Shown in pieces: positions 32,592 to 42,761 of a stretch of 64,000 nt of DNA (position 1 is the first letter of the stretch; each line of letters starts with the position of its first letter). Location: NCBI GenBank assembly GCA_029980465.1, contig JARYIJ010000001.1, forward strand, positions 3,297,501-3,361,500. Direction: 5' to 3'. Both the position numbers and the translations under genes were made by a program. The notes beneath the pieces were generated by a model that was not told the origin of the DNA, did no database searches, and saw nothing but the letters and a program-made list of their open reading frames with translations. The stretch is from Pseudolabrys sp. (GTDB taxonomy: Bacteria > Pseudomonadota > Alphaproteobacteria > Rhizobiales > Xanthobacteraceae).

Positions 32592-35500
32592 TCACGAACA
32601 CCCCGTCGTGCTTCCGCACGTGTCGCACTTCATGCAGGTGCCGTTGCGCACCAAAGTGTAGTTCTGGCACTCGCTGCAGGGGTCGCCTTCGTAGCCCCTG
32701 GCCTTGGCTTCGAGGCGCTTCTCGTTCGCGAGCGCCTTGGCGTCGGGCTTCGTCCCGGTCACAGCTTCTGCCCGGAATTCGAGCTTTTGCGCCGGCGACA
32801 GCTTGGTTTCCGGTTCGGCGAGCAGGGCGGTTGCGCCAATTGCCGCCCCCTGGACGTCGCCGCGCGATCCGGCGAACGCCGTCACCACTCCGCCGCGGCT
32901 GGCTTCACCGGACGATCCTCCCCCTGCAGGGGAGGGTGACGACGCGCCCGGCACCACCGAGAGGTGGTCGGTGCGGTTGCGGGTCAAGCCGCGCGACACC
33001 AGCGACGCCGCGCTTTTCTTGCCTTCCACTTCGCCCTTGCCGAGCGCGTCGAAGCCGCCTTCCGATGGGTCGACATGCGCGAGGTCGAAGCGCTCGAGGT
33101 AGGACACCGCCAGCTCGCGGAACACGTAGTCGATGATCGAGGTCGCGAACTTGATGGTGTCGTTGCCCTGCACCGAACCCGACGGCTCGAAGCGGGTGAA
33201 GGTGAAGGCGTCGACATATTCGTCGAGCGGCACGCCGTATTGCAGGCCGAGCGACACCGCGATGGCGAAGTTGTTGATGAAGGAGCGCAGCGCCGCGCCT
33301 TCCTTGTGCATGTCGATGAAGATCTCGCCGAGGCGGCCATCATCGTATTCGCCGGTGCGCAGATAGACCTTGTGGCCGCCGACCACGGCCTTCTGCGTGT
33401 AGCCCTTGCGGCGCGATGGCAGCTTCTCGCGCTCGCGGACCTTGTGCTCGATCACGCGCTCAACGATCTTCTCGACCACCTTCTCGGCGACCTGGCTGGT
33501 GCGCGCCGCCATCGGCTGCGCCATCAGCGTTTCGACGGTATCGTCCTCGTCGTCCTCGTCGGCGATGAGCTGCGCGTTGAGCGGCTGCGACAGCTTGGAG
33601 CCGTCGCGGTAGAGCGCGTTGGCCTTGAGCGCCAGCTTCCAGGACAGGAGATAGGCCTCCTTGCAGTCCTCGACGGTGGCGTCGTTCGGCATGTTGATGG
33701 TCTTGGAGATCGCGCCCGAGATGAAGGGCTGCGCCGCCGCCATCATGCGGATGTGGCTCTCGACCGACAGGAAGCGCTTGCCGATCTTGCCGCACGGATT
33801 GGCGCAATCGAACACCGCGTAGTGCTCGGGCTTGAGGTGCGGCGCGCCTTCGACCGTCATCGCGCCGCAGACATGGATGTTGGCGGCCTCGATGTCGCGC
33901 TTGCCGAAGCCGAGCGCGGCGAGCAGGTCGAAACTGGGCGAGGCGAGGTCCTCGGCGGCGACGCCGAGATTTTTGACGACGAAGTCCTCGCCCAGCGTCC
34001 ACTTGTTGAACACGAACTTGATGTCGAACGCGGTCGGCAGCGCCTTCTCGACCTTGGCGATCGCCTCGTCGGTGAAGCCCTTGGCCTTGAGCGTCGTGTG
34101 GTTGATGGCCGGCGCCTGCGCCAAGGTGCCGTGACCGACGGCATAGGCCTCGATCTCGGCGATCTGGCTCTCGCTGTAGCCGAGCGCGCGCAGCGCGTTC
34201 GGCACCGCACGGTTGATGATCTTGAAGTAGCCGCCGCCGGCGAGCTTCTTGAACTTCACCAGCGCGAAGTCGGGCTCGATGCCGGTGGTGTCGCAGTCCA
34301 TGACGAGGCCGATCGTGCCGGTCGGCGCGATCACGGTGGCCTGCGCGTTGCGGTAGCCGTGCTTCTCGCCGAGGTTGATCGCCTTGTTCCAGGCCGACTT
34401 GGCGTGCGCCGACAGTTCGGCGAAACCCTTGAGCGCCGGATAGGTCGAGCCGGTGAGCGAGGCGTGGTCGAGCGGCACCGGCGCGATCGAAACCTGCTCG
34501 TAGCCGTCCTTCTCGCCGTAGGCGGCGCGGCAGTGGTTGCGCATGACGCGCAGCATGTGCTCGCGGTTCGTCTCGTAGCCGGGGAAGGGGCCGAGCTTCT
34601 GCGCCATCTCGGCCGAGGTCGCATAGGCGACGCCGGTCATGATGGCGGTGAGCGCGCCGGCGATGGCGCGGCCGGCGTCCGAGTCATACGGAATGCCGGA
34701 GGTCATCAGCAGGCCGCCGATATTGGCGTAGCCGAGGCCGAGCGTGCGGAATTCGTAGGACAGCTCGGCGATCTGGCGCGACGGGAACTGCGCCATCATC
34801 ACCGAGATTTCGAGCACGATGGTCCACAGGCGGACGGCGTGCTCGTAGCTCTCGACGTCGAAGCGGCCGGTCGCCTTGTCGCGGAACGTCAGCAGGTTCA
34901 GCGACGCCAGATTGCAAGCGGTGTCGTCGAGGAACATGTATTCCGAGCACGGATTCGAGGCGCGGATCGGCCCCGAGGCCGGGCAGGTGTGCCAGTCGTT
35001 GACGGTGGTGTGGTACTGCAGGCCCGGATCGGCCGAGGCCCAGGCGGCGTAGCCGATCTTCTCCCACAGCTCGCGCGCCTTGAGCGTCTTGGCGACCTTG
35101 CCGTTCTTGCGCCAGGTGAGGTGCCACTCGCCGTCGGCCTGCACCGCGTTGAGGAATTCGTCGGTGACGCGCACCGAGTTGTTCGAGTTCTGGCCCGAGA
35201 CGGTGAGGTAGGCCTCCGAATCCCAATCGGTGTCGTAGGTCGGGAAGTGGATGTCCTTGTAGCCCTGCCTGGCGAACTGGATGACGCGCTTGATGGTGCT
35301 GTCCGGCACCATCATCTTGCGGGCGAGCTTGATCTCGCGCTTGAGCGCCGGATTCTTCTCCGGCGAGAAGCAGTCGTCGCCCGAGCCCTGGCAGTTGACG
35401 CACGCCTTCATGATGGCGCGCAGGTGCTTCTGGTTGATCTTGGAGCCGGTCACCAGCGCCGCGACCTTCTGCTCCTCCAGCACCTTCCAGTCGATATAGG

Positions 35501-36374
35501 TCTCGATGTCGGGGTGATCGGCGTCGACGATCACCATCTTGGCGGCGCGGCGCGTGGTGCCGCCCGACTTGATCGCGCCCGCGGCGCGGTCGCCGATCTT
35601 GAGGAAGCTCATCAGGCCGGACGACTTGCCGCCGCCGGACAGCCGCTCGCCTTCGCCGCGCAGCGCCGAGAAGTTCGAGCCGGTGCCGGAGCCGTATTTG
35701 AACAGGCGGGCTTCGCGGACCCACAGGTCCATGATGCCGCCTTCGTTGACGAGGTCGTCCTTGATGCCCTGGATGAAGCAGGCGTGCGGCTGCGGATGCT
35801 CGTAAGCCGACGTCGATTGCTCGAGCTTGCCGGTGAAGGGGTCGACATAGAAATGGCCCTGGCCGGGGCCGTCGATGCCGTAGGCCCAGTGCAGGCCGGT
35901 GTTGAACCACTGCGGCGAGTTCGGCGCGCACATTTGCGCGGCCAGCATGTAGCGCAGCTCGTCGAAATAAGCCTGGGCGTCGGCTTCGCTGTCGAAGTAG
36001 CCGCCTTTCCAGCCCCAATACGTCCAGGTGCCGGCGAGCCGATCAAACACTTGTTTGGCCGAATGTTCGCCGACCATACGGTCTTTTTCGGCCAGTGTAG
36101 CGAGGGCTTCGTCGTCGGCGACCGAGCGCCACAGGAACGAAGGCACTGAATTCTCTTCGACTTTCTTCAGCCGCGCGGGCACGCCGGCCTTGCGGAAATA
36201 CTTCTGCGCCAGCACATCCGATGCCACCTGCGACCAGAACTCGGGGACCTCGACGTTCTCGGCCTTGAACACCACCGAGCCGTCCGGATTGCGGATCTCG
36301 CTCGTGACATGATGGAAGGCCATGTCCGCGTAAGCCGACTGACCCTCTTTGGTGTAGCGCCGTTCGATCCGCAT
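32592..36374 (-). CDS. nrdJ: Vitamin B12-dependent class II ribonucleotide reductase
   Basis: This 1260-residue enzyme reduces ribonucleotides to deoxyribonucleotides using adenosylcobalamin, independent of oxygen. The N-terminal part has FFRK-type [14 protein letters not shown] and the barrel active site includes [31 protein letters not shown] and [19 protein letters not shown]. The C-terminus has a zinc-ribbon-like cluster ([18 protein letters not shown], then CGSTTGCS) whose Cys pair re-reduces the active site. Between the barrel and this tail a Ser/Gly-rich segment (about residue 1150) looks like a palindromic insertion. The start has AAGGGG upstream. A 275-base leader precedes the gene. 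Confidence 0.95.
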   Translation of the reverse strand: MRIERRYTKEGQSAYADMAFHHVTSEIRNPDGSVVFKAENVEVPEFWSQVASDVLAQKYFRKAGVPARLKKVEENSVPSFLWRSVADDEALATLAEKDRMVGEHSAKQVFDRLAGTWTYWGWKGGYFDSEADAQAYFDELRYMLAAQMCAPNSPQWFNTGLHWAYGIDGPGQGHFYVDPFTGKLEQSTSAYEHPQPHACFIQGIKDDLVNEGGIMDLWVREARLFKYGSGTGSNFSALRGEGERLSGGGKSSGLMSFLKIGDRAAGAIKSGGTTRRAAKMVIVDADHPDIETYIDWKVLEEQKVAALVTGSKINQKHLRAIMKACVNCQGSGDDCFSPEKNPALKREIKLARKMMVPDSTIKRVIQFARQGYKDIHFPTYDTDWDSEAYLTVSGQNSNNSVRVTDEFLNAVQADGEWHLTWRKNGKVAKTLKARELWEKIGYAAWASADPGLQYHTTVNDWHTCPASGPIRASNPCSEYMFLDDTACNLASLNLLTFRDKATGRFDVESYEHAVRLWTIVLEISVMMAQFPSRQIAELSYEFRTLGLGYANIGGLLMTSGIPYDSDAGRAIAGALTAIMTGVAYATSAEMAQKLGPFPGYETNREHMLRVMRNHCRAAYGEKDGYEQVSIAPVPLDHASLTGSTYPALKGFAELSAHAKSAWNKAINLGEKHGYRNAQATVIAPTGTIGLVMDCDTTGIEPDFALVKFKKLAGGGYFKIINRAVPNALRALGYSESQIAEIEAYAVGHGTLAQAPAINHTTLKAKGFTDEAIAKVEKALPTAFDIKFVFNKWTLGEDFVVKNLGVAAEDLASPSFDLLAALGFGKRDIEAANIHVCGAMTVEGAPHLKPEHYAVFDCANPCGKIGKRFLSVESHIRMMAAAQPFISGAISKTINMPNDATVEDCKEAYLLSWKLALKANALYRDGSKLSQPLNAQLIADEDDEDDTVETLMAQPMAARTSQVAEKVVEKIVERVIEHKVREREKLPSRRKGYTQKAVVGGHKVYLRTGEYDDGRLGEIFIDMHKEGAALRSFINNFAIAVSLGLQYGVPLDEYVDAFTFTRFEPSGSVQGNDTIKFATSIIDYVFRELAVSYLERFDLAHVDPSEGGFDALGKGEVEGKKSAASLVSRGLTRNRTDHLSVVPGASSPSPAGGGSSGEASRGGVVTAFAGSRGDVQGAAIGATALLAEPETKLSPAQKLEFRAEAVTGTKPDAKALANEKRLEAKARGYEGDPCSECQNYTLVRNGTCMKCDTCGSTTGCS
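32910..32990. repeat. Palindromic element inserted in frame within nrdJ
   Basis: Within nrdJ, the sequence around 32917-32935 is a near-perfect palindrome centred on CTGCAG with flanking C and G runs. Next to it ACCACC-GAGA-GGTGGT (about 32953-32968) is another inverted repeat. The encoded peptide ([16 protein letters not shown]) is low complexity and lies in the linker before the C-terminal zinc ribbon. This is the typical look of a Rhizobiales intergenic palindrome carried inside a gene without breaking the frame. Confidence 0.55.
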
Positions 36375-36408
36375 TGCCGTCTAACCCCTTAAGTCCAATT
36401 TTATCCCC

Positions 36409-36519
36409 GGCGGACCTGTCCTGTCCGCCCGTTCCCGTACTCAAAACTCCGACGCCGACACCCCGTATCCGTCATCCGGTTATGTAGGTGTCCGGGCCCC
36501 CGGATTGAGCCCCGACACC
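36409..36519 (-). other. Structured nrdJ leader with two stable hairpins
   Basis: Two inverted repeats lie in the leader: GGCGGAC / GTCCGCC (36409-36429, perfect 7 bp) and an 11-bp stem with one mismatch (36487-36497 with 36509-36519). A further 14-base palindrome CGCCTTTTAAGGCG lies at 36565-36578. The B12-box consensus of cobalamin riboswitches was not found, although nrdJ is a frequent target of that class. Confidence 0.5.
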
Positions 36520-36648
36520 GCCTCATTCGGCCTTCCTTCGGCGATGCAAATCCCAGACCCGAAACGCCTTTTAAGGCGCGGGCGACCTGCCATCGCGTGG
36601 GGTAAGGTCCGGAGGAACCCGTAAACTCAAAGCCACCGAACAACACTA

Positions 36649-36677
36649 AAGCTAGGAGGACTCGCCGCACCCGTCAA
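36649..36677 (-). promoter_or_regulatory. Candidate sigma-70-type promoter for nrdJ
   Basis: On the minus strand TTGACG (36672-36677) and TAGCTT (36649-36654) are separated by 17 bases, a good -35 with a weak -10. It would give a leader of about 265 bases containing the hairpins just described. Confidence 0.4.
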
Positions 36678-37331
36678 CAAGAGATAGTGGTCAGAGGTGA
36701 ATCAAACCCTAAATCTTGTGGTTACCGGGGACATCGGTGGCGATTCCCAAACCAAGTATCCGTCCGGCGGCGGACAGCGGAAAGGCTTTTCTCGGTCGGG
36801 ATGGTTTAGGCTTTTATGCCTCCCGCCATGACAGAAAAGTGACGGAAAAACCGGACTCCGTGCGTTCGCAGGTGCAAAAGAACTGTTGCGGCCGATCGGG
36901 GACGGTGCGTGGATAACTTGCGCCGATCCAAATTCGGAGTCTCTGATTCTCAAAGCGCGGTCAGGCCGTTAGGCCGTAAGCCGGAGCGCCGCACGAGCGG
37001 GATAACGATGCCCGCAGCTGTGAACGGCGCGGTCCGCCGGCGAGGACTTCGCTCCCATCAGCGCGGCAAAGACCTCGCCAGCGCCGCTTTTGCTGGCCGC
37101 GCCGGCATTCGATCGTCATCAGGGCGGTGCCGGTCGCCATCGATGTGACTACAACAAGGATGGCGGCGGCGCGAGACGCGTCCGAGCCACGATCGAAAGA
37201 TGCAAGGCGTGTCGAGCGGCTTCGCTATCATTGGACGCTTTCAAATCGCACCGATGGCGCCGGGCTTGGCGGTCTGGACACCATGCATTGGAGATGGCAC
37301 AACGCGCCACCATCCCGGTAACGCCTCGGCC
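36678..37331. other. 650-base region with no supported gene
   Basis: Short frames exist on both strands but all are arginine-rich shadow-like sequences without good ribosome sites. No tRNA, riboswitch or repeat was recognised. The left part presumably holds upstream control sequence of nrdJ and the right part the promoter of the NDUFA12 gene. Confidence 0.45.
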
Positions 37332-37742
37332 ATGAAACGTTTCCTGCTTCTCCTGTTCACCTGGTGGAATTCGCAGACCTTCGGCACCATGCTGTGGACG
37401 AAGCTCTACGGCGAATACGTCGGCAACGATGAGTTCGGCAATCGTTATTATCGCACGCGGCGCGGCAAGATCGATCCGCGGCTGGGCTATGAACGGCGCT
37501 GGGTCATCTACAACGGCTATGCCGAACCTTCGACGGTGCCGCCGTCGTGGCACGGCTGGCTGCACCATTCGGTCGACGTGCCGCCGACTCAGGAGGAGTA
37601 CGTCGCCAAGCCATGGCAGAAGCCGCATCGGCCGAACCTGACGGGGACGGCGGGTGCACTGCGGCCGCCGGGCTCGACGCTCAATCTCGGCCGCCGGCCG
37701 CGCGCGACGGGCGACTATCGTCCCTGGACGCCGGGCCGCTGA
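37332..37742 (+). CDS. NDUFA12-type NADH:ubiquinone oxidoreductase accessory subunit
   Basis: This 136-residue protein matches the NDUFA12 (B17.2) family of complex I accessory subunits shared by mitochondria and alphaproteobacteria. Core features are FGTMLWTKLYGEYVGNDEFGNRYY, RRWVIYNGYAEPSTVPPSWHGWLHH and the acidic/proline stretch PPTQEEYVAKPWQKPH. It would bind the peripheral arm of complex I at the inner membrane. The internal ATG 37332 gives the typical start; a longer frame to 37200 is unlikely. A DUF2155 gene follows, a pairing seen widely in Hyphomicrobiales. Confidence 0.93.
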   Translation: MKRFLLLLFTWWNSQTFGTMLWTKLYGEYVGNDEFGNRYYRTRRGKIDPRLGYERRWVIYNGYAEPSTVPPSWHGWLHHSVDVPPTQEEYVAKPWQKPHRPNLTGTAGALRPPGSTLNLGRRPRATGDYRPWTPGR

Positions 37743-37833
37743 TCGCGCCCTTTCCACGCCGTATTCGTCGTGTTAACCGGGCCGTCGCGCGAGGGTCGTG
37801 CGGCGGTCCAGCGCGCGCCAACGCCATGACTCT

Positions 37834-38838
37834 ATGACGAAACGCCTCTTGCTTATTGCTGTTGTCGCAGCTGCTGCGGTTGCGCCTGCACGCGCCCAAT
37901 TCGGCTCCATTTTTAGCGATACGCCGCCGCGGCCACCGGCTGACGTCCCGCAACGTGCGCGACAACAGCCGCAATATCAACAACAGCCGCAGTATCAGCA
38001 GCAGCCGCGATACCAGCCGCAATATCAGAGACAGGCCGACGAACCGCCGGCGCAGCCTTTGCCGGCGCCGATGAGTCTGCCGCCGTCGCAGCGGCCGGGC
38101 GCGGCGATTGAAACGCAGCCGCTCGCCCCGCCACCCGGATCGTCGGCGGCCCCGGCTGCGCCGTTGCGCGGCAGCCAGGATGCAACCGCGCCCGGCCGGC
38201 AACCAAACGCCGCGCCACCGTCGAACGTGACGACGACGGCTCCTAATTCGGCGCCGGTCCAGACGTTGCCCGGGTTGCCTCCGGGGCAACGCCAGCCGCG
38301 CGGCACGCCGCAGACGCAGCCCGCGCAACCGATGCAGCCCGCCGAGGGCAACGTCAACGACGTGCCGACTGAGGAAGTTGTGGTAGCGCCGCCTCCGGAG
38401 AAGATCGAAAATCCGACGGCCGTCTTCTCCGGACTCGACAAGATCACGGGCCGCACCATCAGCTTTGACGTCGCGGTCAACGAGACCGTGCAGTTCGGCG
38501 CGCTGCAGGTCACGCCGCACGTCTGCTATTCGCGGCCGCCGACCGAGCCATCGCTCACTGATTCATTTGTAACCGTCGATGAGGTCACGCTGTCTGGGGA
38601 GGTGCGCCGCATCTTCAACGGCTGGATGTTTGCGGCGAGCCCCGGCCTCAACGCCGTCGAGCACCCGATCTACGACGTGTGGCTGACAGGATGCAAAGGC
38701 GGCGCGTCGAAGGTGGCCGATACGGCGGCCGAGGATACAAAGGCGGCCGCCAAGCCGACGCCGGCGCCAAAGCCGCGCGCCGCGCCGCATCGCACGACGA
38801 CCGTGCGGCCGCCAGTTATTCAGACGCCTGGCCGCTAA
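37834..38838 (+). CDS. DUF2155 domain-containing exported protein
   Basis: This 334-residue protein has a signal peptide ([21 protein letters not shown]), a long Gln/Pro-rich low-complexity region with repeated QYQQQP-like units (about 35-70) and Pro-rich linker to about 185, then the DUF2155 domain (about 195-290) with [32 protein letters not shown] and [22 protein letters not shown] Lys/Ala/Pro-rich tail follows. Its periplasmic function is unknown. The TAA overlaps the stop codon of the convergent aat gene. Confidence 0.88.
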   Translation: MTKRLLLIAVVAAAAVAPARAQFGSIFSDTPPRPPADVPQRARQQPQYQQQPQYQQQPRYQPQYQRQADEPPAQPLPAPMSLPPSQRPGAAIETQPLAPPPGSSAAPAAPLRGSQDATAPGRQPNAAPPSNVTTTAPNSAPVQTLPGLPPGQRQPRGTPQTQPAQPMQPAEGNVNDVPTEEVVVAPPPEKIENPTAVFSGLDKITGRTISFDVAVNETVQFGALQVTPHVCYSRPPTEPSLTDSFVTVDEVTLSGEVRRIFNGWMFAASPGLNAVEHPIYDVWLTGCKGGASKVADTAAEDTKAAAKPTPAPKPRAAPHRTTTVRPPVIQTPGR

Positions 38839-39518
38839 GGGCGATGCTGTGCCTGCGCGCGCTCGATAGCCTCGCGGCCGCTCAGGGGACGGTCCGTCGG
38901 CAGCGCGTCGAAACGGCCGTGACCGGCCAGCGCCGCATCGAGCAGCTTGTGATATTGCCGCCGCGGAACCTCGCGCGCGCCGAACGTGCGTAGGTGGTCA
39001 GTGACGAACTGCGTGTCGAGCAGGCCGTAATTGCCGGCCTTGAGCCGCGCGACGAGATGGACGAGCGCGATCTTCGATGCGTCGCGCACCCGATGGAACA
39101 TGCTTTCGCCGAAGAACACGCCGCCGAGTGAAACGCCGTAGAGGCCGCCGACCAGATCGGCGCCATGATAGACCTCGACGGTGTGGCAATGACCGCGATC
39201 GAACAGCCGCCGGTAAAGAGTCCGGATGCGCTGATTGATCCAGGTTCGCCCGCGGCCTTCGGCCGGTTCCGCGCAGCCGGCAATCACGGCGTCGAAATCG
39301 CGGTTGACGAAAACCTCGAGTGGCGTGGCGCGGACCGTGCGCGCAAGGCGGCCTGGAACATGGAACCCGTCGAGCGGGATGATGCCGCGCTTCTCCGGTT
39401 CGATCCAGTAGAGGGTTGGATCGTCAGCGTCCTCGGCCATCGGGAAAATCCCGCAGGCATAGGCCTTGAGCAGAACCTCCGGGGTGATTTCCACGAAAGC
39501 GGAGTGACGGTCGGCCAT
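38835..39518 (-). CDS. aat: Leucyl/phenylalanyl-tRNA--protein transferase
   Basis: This 227-residue enzyme adds Leu or Phe from aminoacyl-tRNA to proteins with N-terminal Lys or Arg, making them ClpS-ClpAP substrates. Typical segments are [78 protein letters not shown] and [16 protein letters not shown]. Length is normal. The stop overlaps that of the DUF2155 gene. Functionally it links to clpS at 27 kb. Confidence 0.96.
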   Translation of the reverse strand: MADRHSAFVEITPEVLLKAYACGIFPMAEDADDPTLYWIEPEKRGIIPLDGFHVPGRLARTVRATPLEVFVNRDFDAVIAGCAEPAEGRGRTWINQRIRTLYRRLFDRGHCHTVEVYHGADLVGGLYGVSLGGVFFGESMFHRVRDASKIALVHLVARLKAGNYGLLDTQFVTDHLRTFGAREVPRRQYHKLLDAALAGHGRFDALPTDRPLSGREAIERAQAQHRP

Positions 39519-39669
39519 GCGAAATCATACGTCATTTCGGCCGCCGGCGGGAGCACTTACGGATTTCTAACCATGGTCCATTCAATTTTGCGAAAAGACC
39601 AAACGAACCGCGCGCCGTCTCGTTGGAGGACAAAGGGCCGTTCTCGGCCTGTCACAGGGGGATGAGGCC

Positions 39670-40032
39670 ATGCCCGCCACCGTGCTTGTTGTCGAAGACG
39701 ACGCGCTCATCAGCGCCATGATCGTGTCGAGCCTGCTCGATGAAGGCTTTGCCGTGAGAGTTGCCGATAGCGCGGGCGACGCGCTTCGCCATCTCGACGA
39801 CAGCATCGACATTCTCTTCACGGACATCAACCTGTCGGGAACCGTCGACGGCGTTGCGCTGGCCCGCGAGGTGCGGCGGCGGCGGCCGGATCTGCCGGTC
39901 GTCTACGCGTCCGGTTCCACGGTGAGCTCCGATCTTGGACCTCTGGTGTCGATGTCTGTCTTTCTCAGCAAGCCTTACGACCCTCGCCAGGTGTGCGCCT
40001 TGCTGCGGCGGCTGACGTCGGTCAGGCATTAG
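39670..40032 (+). CDS. Single-domain response regulator (CheY-like receiver)
   Basis: This 120-residue protein is a stand-alone receiver domain. Phosphorylation site Asp52 (FTDINLSG), acidic pair Asp10/Asp11 (VVEDDALI), the switch Ser81 (YASGS) and Lys101 (LSKPY) are all in place. It has no output domain, so it would act by protein binding or in a phosphorelay. A GATGAGG ribosome site precedes the ATG. No histidine kinase is nearby. Confidence 0.92.
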   Translation: MPATVLVVEDDALISAMIVSSLLDEGFAVRVADSAGDALRHLDDSIDILFTDINLSGTVDGVALAREVRRRRPDLPVVYASGSTVSSDLGPLVSMSVFLSKPYDPRQVCALLRRLTSVRH

Positions 40033-40089
40033 GCGCGATATGTGCGCTCTTGTGCGAGCGCCAAAAGTTCGCGCAGCCTGGAACCGAGG

Positions 40090-41442
40090 TCAGGCCTCCA
40101 TGCCACCGCGGGCCAAAAACTGCTCCAGCCAGTGGATGTGATAGTTGCCGTCGATAATGTCGGCTTCCGCCAGCAGCGCCCGGAACAGCGGCAGCGTCGT
40201 GTCGATGCCGTCGACCACCATCTCGTCAATCGCGCGCTTGAGCCGCATCAGACATTCCTGTCGGGTCTTGCCGTGCACGATCAGCTTGCCGACCAGCGAG
40301 TCATAATAGGGCGGGATGCTGTAGCCCTGATAGACGGCGCTATCGATGCGAATCCCGAGCCCGCCGGACGCGTGGTAGTGCAAAATTTTGCCTGGCGAGG
40401 GCCGGAAGCTGACAGGGTTCTCGGCGTTGATGCGGCATTCGATGGCATGGCCGCGGAACGAGACGTCGCTCTGCCTGAGCGTGAGTTCGGCCCCGGCCGC
40501 CACCCGGATTTGCTCGAAAATGAGGTCGATGTCGGTGATGGCCTCGGTCACCGGATGCTCGACCTGGATGCGGGTGTTCATTTCGATGAAGTAGAACTGC
40601 CCGTCCTCGTACAGGAATTCGACCGTGCCGACGCCGAGATACTTGATCTCGCGCATCGCCTTGGCGACGACGTCGCCGATCTCGTCGCGTGCCGACGTGT
40701 TGAGCGCGGGTGAGGGGCTCTCCTCCCACACCTTCTGGTGCCGCCGCTGCAGCGAACAGTCGCGCTCGCCGAGATGGATGGCGTTGCCTTTGCCGTCGCC
40801 CAGCACCTGGATTTCGATGTGCCGCGGCTTCTCGAGATACTTCTCGAGATAGACCGCATCGTCGCCGAAAGCGGCCTTGGCTTCGGCGCGCGCGGTCGAG
40901 AGCGCAGCCGACAGCTCGCCCGCCGTATGCGCGACCTTCATGCCGCGGCCGCCGCCGCCCGCCGCCGCCTTGACGAGCACCGGAAAGCCGATCGCGGTCG
41001 CGATCTTCATCGCCTCGGTATCGGAGGTCACGCCGCCGTCCGAGCCGGGCACAATCGGAATGCCGAGCCGCTTCGCGGTGCGCTTCGCCTCGATCTTGTC
41101 GCCCATGATGCGGATGTGCTCGGCCTTCGGCCCGATGAACGCGACATTGTGCTCGGCGAGGATTTCGGCAAAGCGCGCGTTCTCGGACAGGAAACCGTAA
41201 CCGGGATGCACCGCGTCGGCGCCCGTGATCTCGCAGGCGGCGAGGATCGAGGGAATGTTGAGATAGCTGTCCTTCGCCGCCGGCGGTCCGATGCAGACGC
41301 TCTCGTCCGCGAAGCGGACATGCATCGCCTCGGCGTCGGCGGTCGAATGAACGGCGACGGTGCGGATGCCGAGCTCCTTGCAGGCGCGCAGCACCCGCAT
41401 GGCGATCTCGCCGCGATTGGCGATGAGGATCTTATCGAACAT
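40090..41442 (-). CDS. accC: Acetyl-CoA carboxylase biotin carboxylase subunit
   Basis: This 450-residue ATP-grasp enzyme carboxylates the biotin on AccB in the first step of fatty acid synthesis. It starts MFDKILIANRGEIAMRVLRA, has the Gly-rich loop KAAAGGGGRGMK, the carboxylase signature HIEIQVLGDGKGN and EMNTRIQVEHPVTE near 290. It lies downstream of accB in the same direction, with a palindromic repeat in the 147-base spacer. Confidence 0.98.
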   Translation of the reverse strand: MFDKILIANRGEIAMRVLRACKELGIRTVAVHSTADAEAMHVRFADESVCIGPPAAKDSYLNIPSILAACEITGADAVHPGYGFLSENARFAEILAEHNVAFIGPKAEHIRIMGDKIEAKRTAKRLGIPIVPGSDGGVTSDTEAMKIATAIGFPVLVKAAAGGGGRGMKVAHTAGELSAALSTARAEAKAAFGDDAVYLEKYLEKPRHIEIQVLGDGKGNAIHLGERDCSLQRRHQKVWEESPSPALNTSARDEIGDVVAKAMREIKYLGVGTVEFLYEDGQFYFIEMNTRIQVEHPVTEAITDIDLIFEQIRVAAGAELTLRQSDVSFRGHAIECRINAENPVSFRPSPGKILHYHASGGLGIRIDSAVYQGYSIPPYYDSLVGKLIVHGKTRQECLMRLKRAIDEMVVDGIDTTLPLFRALLAEADIIDGNYHIHWLEQFLARGGMEA

Positions 41443-41486
41443 CGCTGTTCAGCCAATGCAAAGACGCGACAATGAAATCAAAAACC

Positions 41487-41567
41487 GTCATGGCCGGGCT
41501 TGTCCCGGCCATCCACGCCTTGACAGGAAAGCAAGACGTGGATGCCCGGCACAAGGCCGGGCATGAC
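41487..41567. repeat. Palindromic intergenic repeat (GTCATGGCCGGG type)
   Basis: Left arm 41487-41521 and right arm 41533-41567 are inverted copies with about five mismatches. The words GTCATGGCCGGG and CCGGGCATGAC mark the ends. It sits between accB and accC, so the transcript of the operon would contain a long hairpin here. The family is common in Bradyrhizobium-like genomes and differs from the other repeats in the window. Confidence 0.8.
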
Positions 41568-41589
41568 AAAGGAGAGGTCATCGCGCCTC

Positions 41590-42075
41590 TCACTCGATGA
41601 TGACCAGCGGTTCGCCGAATTCGACCGGCTGACCATCCTCGAACAGGATTTGCGTCACCGTGCCGGCTTTCGGCGCCGGAATCTGGTTCATCGTCTTCAT
41701 CGCTTCGACGATGAGCAGGGTATCGCCGGCTTTCACGCGGCTGCCCACCTCGACGTACGGCCTGGCGCCGGGCTCGGGCGCGATATAGGCGGTGCCGACC
41801 ATCGGCGAGGTCACGACGCCCGGATGCTTCGACGGATCGACCTTGGCTGGCGTGATATCGGGGGCGGAATTGACCGAAGCAGCAGCCGCGACGGGGGCGA
41901 TCACGGCGGGTGCGGCCAGAGCGCCGCGCGCAATCCGGATGCGCTTGCCGTCCTGCTCGATTTCGATCTCGGTCAGACCGGTTTCATCGAGCAGCTTGGT
42001 CAGTTCGAGAATCGTCGCGCGATCGATACCAGAGGCGCCGGTCCGGGGCTCGGGTTGTTTTTCGCTTTTGGCCAT
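41590..42075 (-). CDS. accB: Acetyl-CoA carboxylase biotin carboxyl carrier protein
   Basis: This 161-residue carrier has an N-terminal helical part (about 15-50), an Ala/Pro/Val-rich linker and the C-terminal biotinyl domain with the biotinylated Lys127 in EAMKTMN. It carries CO2 between AccC and the carboxyltransferase. ATG 42075 gives the usual MAKSEKQ start. It lies 25 bases downstream of aroQ and upstream of accC, the standard order. Confidence 0.97.
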   Translation of the reverse strand: MAKSEKQPEPRTGASGIDRATILELTKLLDETGLTEIEIEQDGKRIRIARGALAAPAVIAPVAAAASVNSAPDITPAKVDPSKHPGVVTSPMVGTAYIAPEPGARPYVEVGSRVKAGDTLLIVEAMKTMNQIPAPKAGTVTQILFEDGQPVEFGEPLVIIE

Positions 42076-42100
42076 AGTCGGTCTTTGATCGATCCGTTGA

Positions 42101-42550
42101 TTACCGCTTCGCACCTGCGAGGCCAGCCATGCGCGTGATCGCGAGGGCGTAGCCTTCGATGCCGAGCCCCGCGATGACTCCGGTGGCGCCCTTGGAGATG
42201 TAGGAGTGATGCCGGAATTCCTCGCGGCGGTGGATGTTGGTGATGTGCACTTCGATCACCGGCATGCGCACGGCGAGCAGCGCATCGAGAATCGCGATCG
42301 ATGTGGTTGTGTAACCGGCCGGATTGATGACGATACCGCCCGCGCTTTTGGCCAGCGCTTCATGGATCCAGGTGACGATCTCGCCTTCGGCATTGCTTTG
42401 CCGGAACACGATGTCGCAGCCAAGTGGCTTGGCCGTGTCGCGGCAGAGCTTCTCCACGTCGGCGAGCGTGGCCGTGCCGTATTTCTCCGGTTCGCGTGTG
42501 CCGAGCAAATTGAGATTGGGTCCGTTGAGGACGTAGATCGTCGTTGCCAT
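42101..42550 (-). CDS. aroQ: 3-Dehydroquinate dehydratase, type II
   Basis: This 149-residue enzyme of the shikimate pathway forms a dodecamer. The start is [20 protein letters not shown], the active-site Tyr24 is in [10 protein letters not shown], and the catalytic His102 region reads [21 protein letters not shown] 42550 is preferred over a longer frame. It heads the aroQ-accB-accC set. A TATAAA -10-like word lies 41 bases upstream on the minus strand. Confidence 0.97.
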   Translation of the reverse strand: MATTIYVLNGPNLNLLGTREPEKYGTATLADVEKLCRDTAKPLGCDIVFRQSNAEGEIVTWIHEALAKSAGGIVINPAGYTTTSIAILDALLAVRMPVIEVHITNIHRREEFRHHSYISKGATGVIAGLGIEGYALAITRMAGLAGAKR

Positions 42551-42761
42551 GTCCAGCCGTCGGTTGATCGCGCCTTGCGCGCGAAACCGCTTTATAGGTG
42601 GCCGGTGGCGGGAGGGGAAGCCTCGAGGGCATGCGTGTCCCGGACCGCCCAATCGGCTATGTCCTTGAGCGCGGTCCGGCCCCGGTGGTACGTCGCGGCG
42701 TCGTCACAGGCCTGCCCCGGCGCGAGGCCGGCGTTTCTCGGACCGCGTCCCGGATCGTCGA

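Noticed and set aside
32964..36149. Open frame of 1061 codons on the plus strand
   Set aside because: It is the complement of nrdJ. The long opening comes from high GC and codon bias; the protein has an unnatural Arg/Val/Asp-rich composition and no domains.
36401..36670. Minus-strand frame with a signal-peptide-like start (GTG)
   Set aside because: The rest is Arg/Gly-rich with no ribosome site and it lies in the probable nrdJ leader, over the hairpins.
36375..36700. Cobalamin riboswitch before nrdJ
   Set aside because: The B12-box consensus (AGCC-GGAGACCTGCC type) was not found on the sense strand. A word CGACCTGCC occurs but on the opposite strand and without the remaining core.
36716..37148. 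Short plus-strand frames in the nrdJ-NDUFA12 gap
   Set aside because: No ribosome sites, odd composition, no family resemblance.
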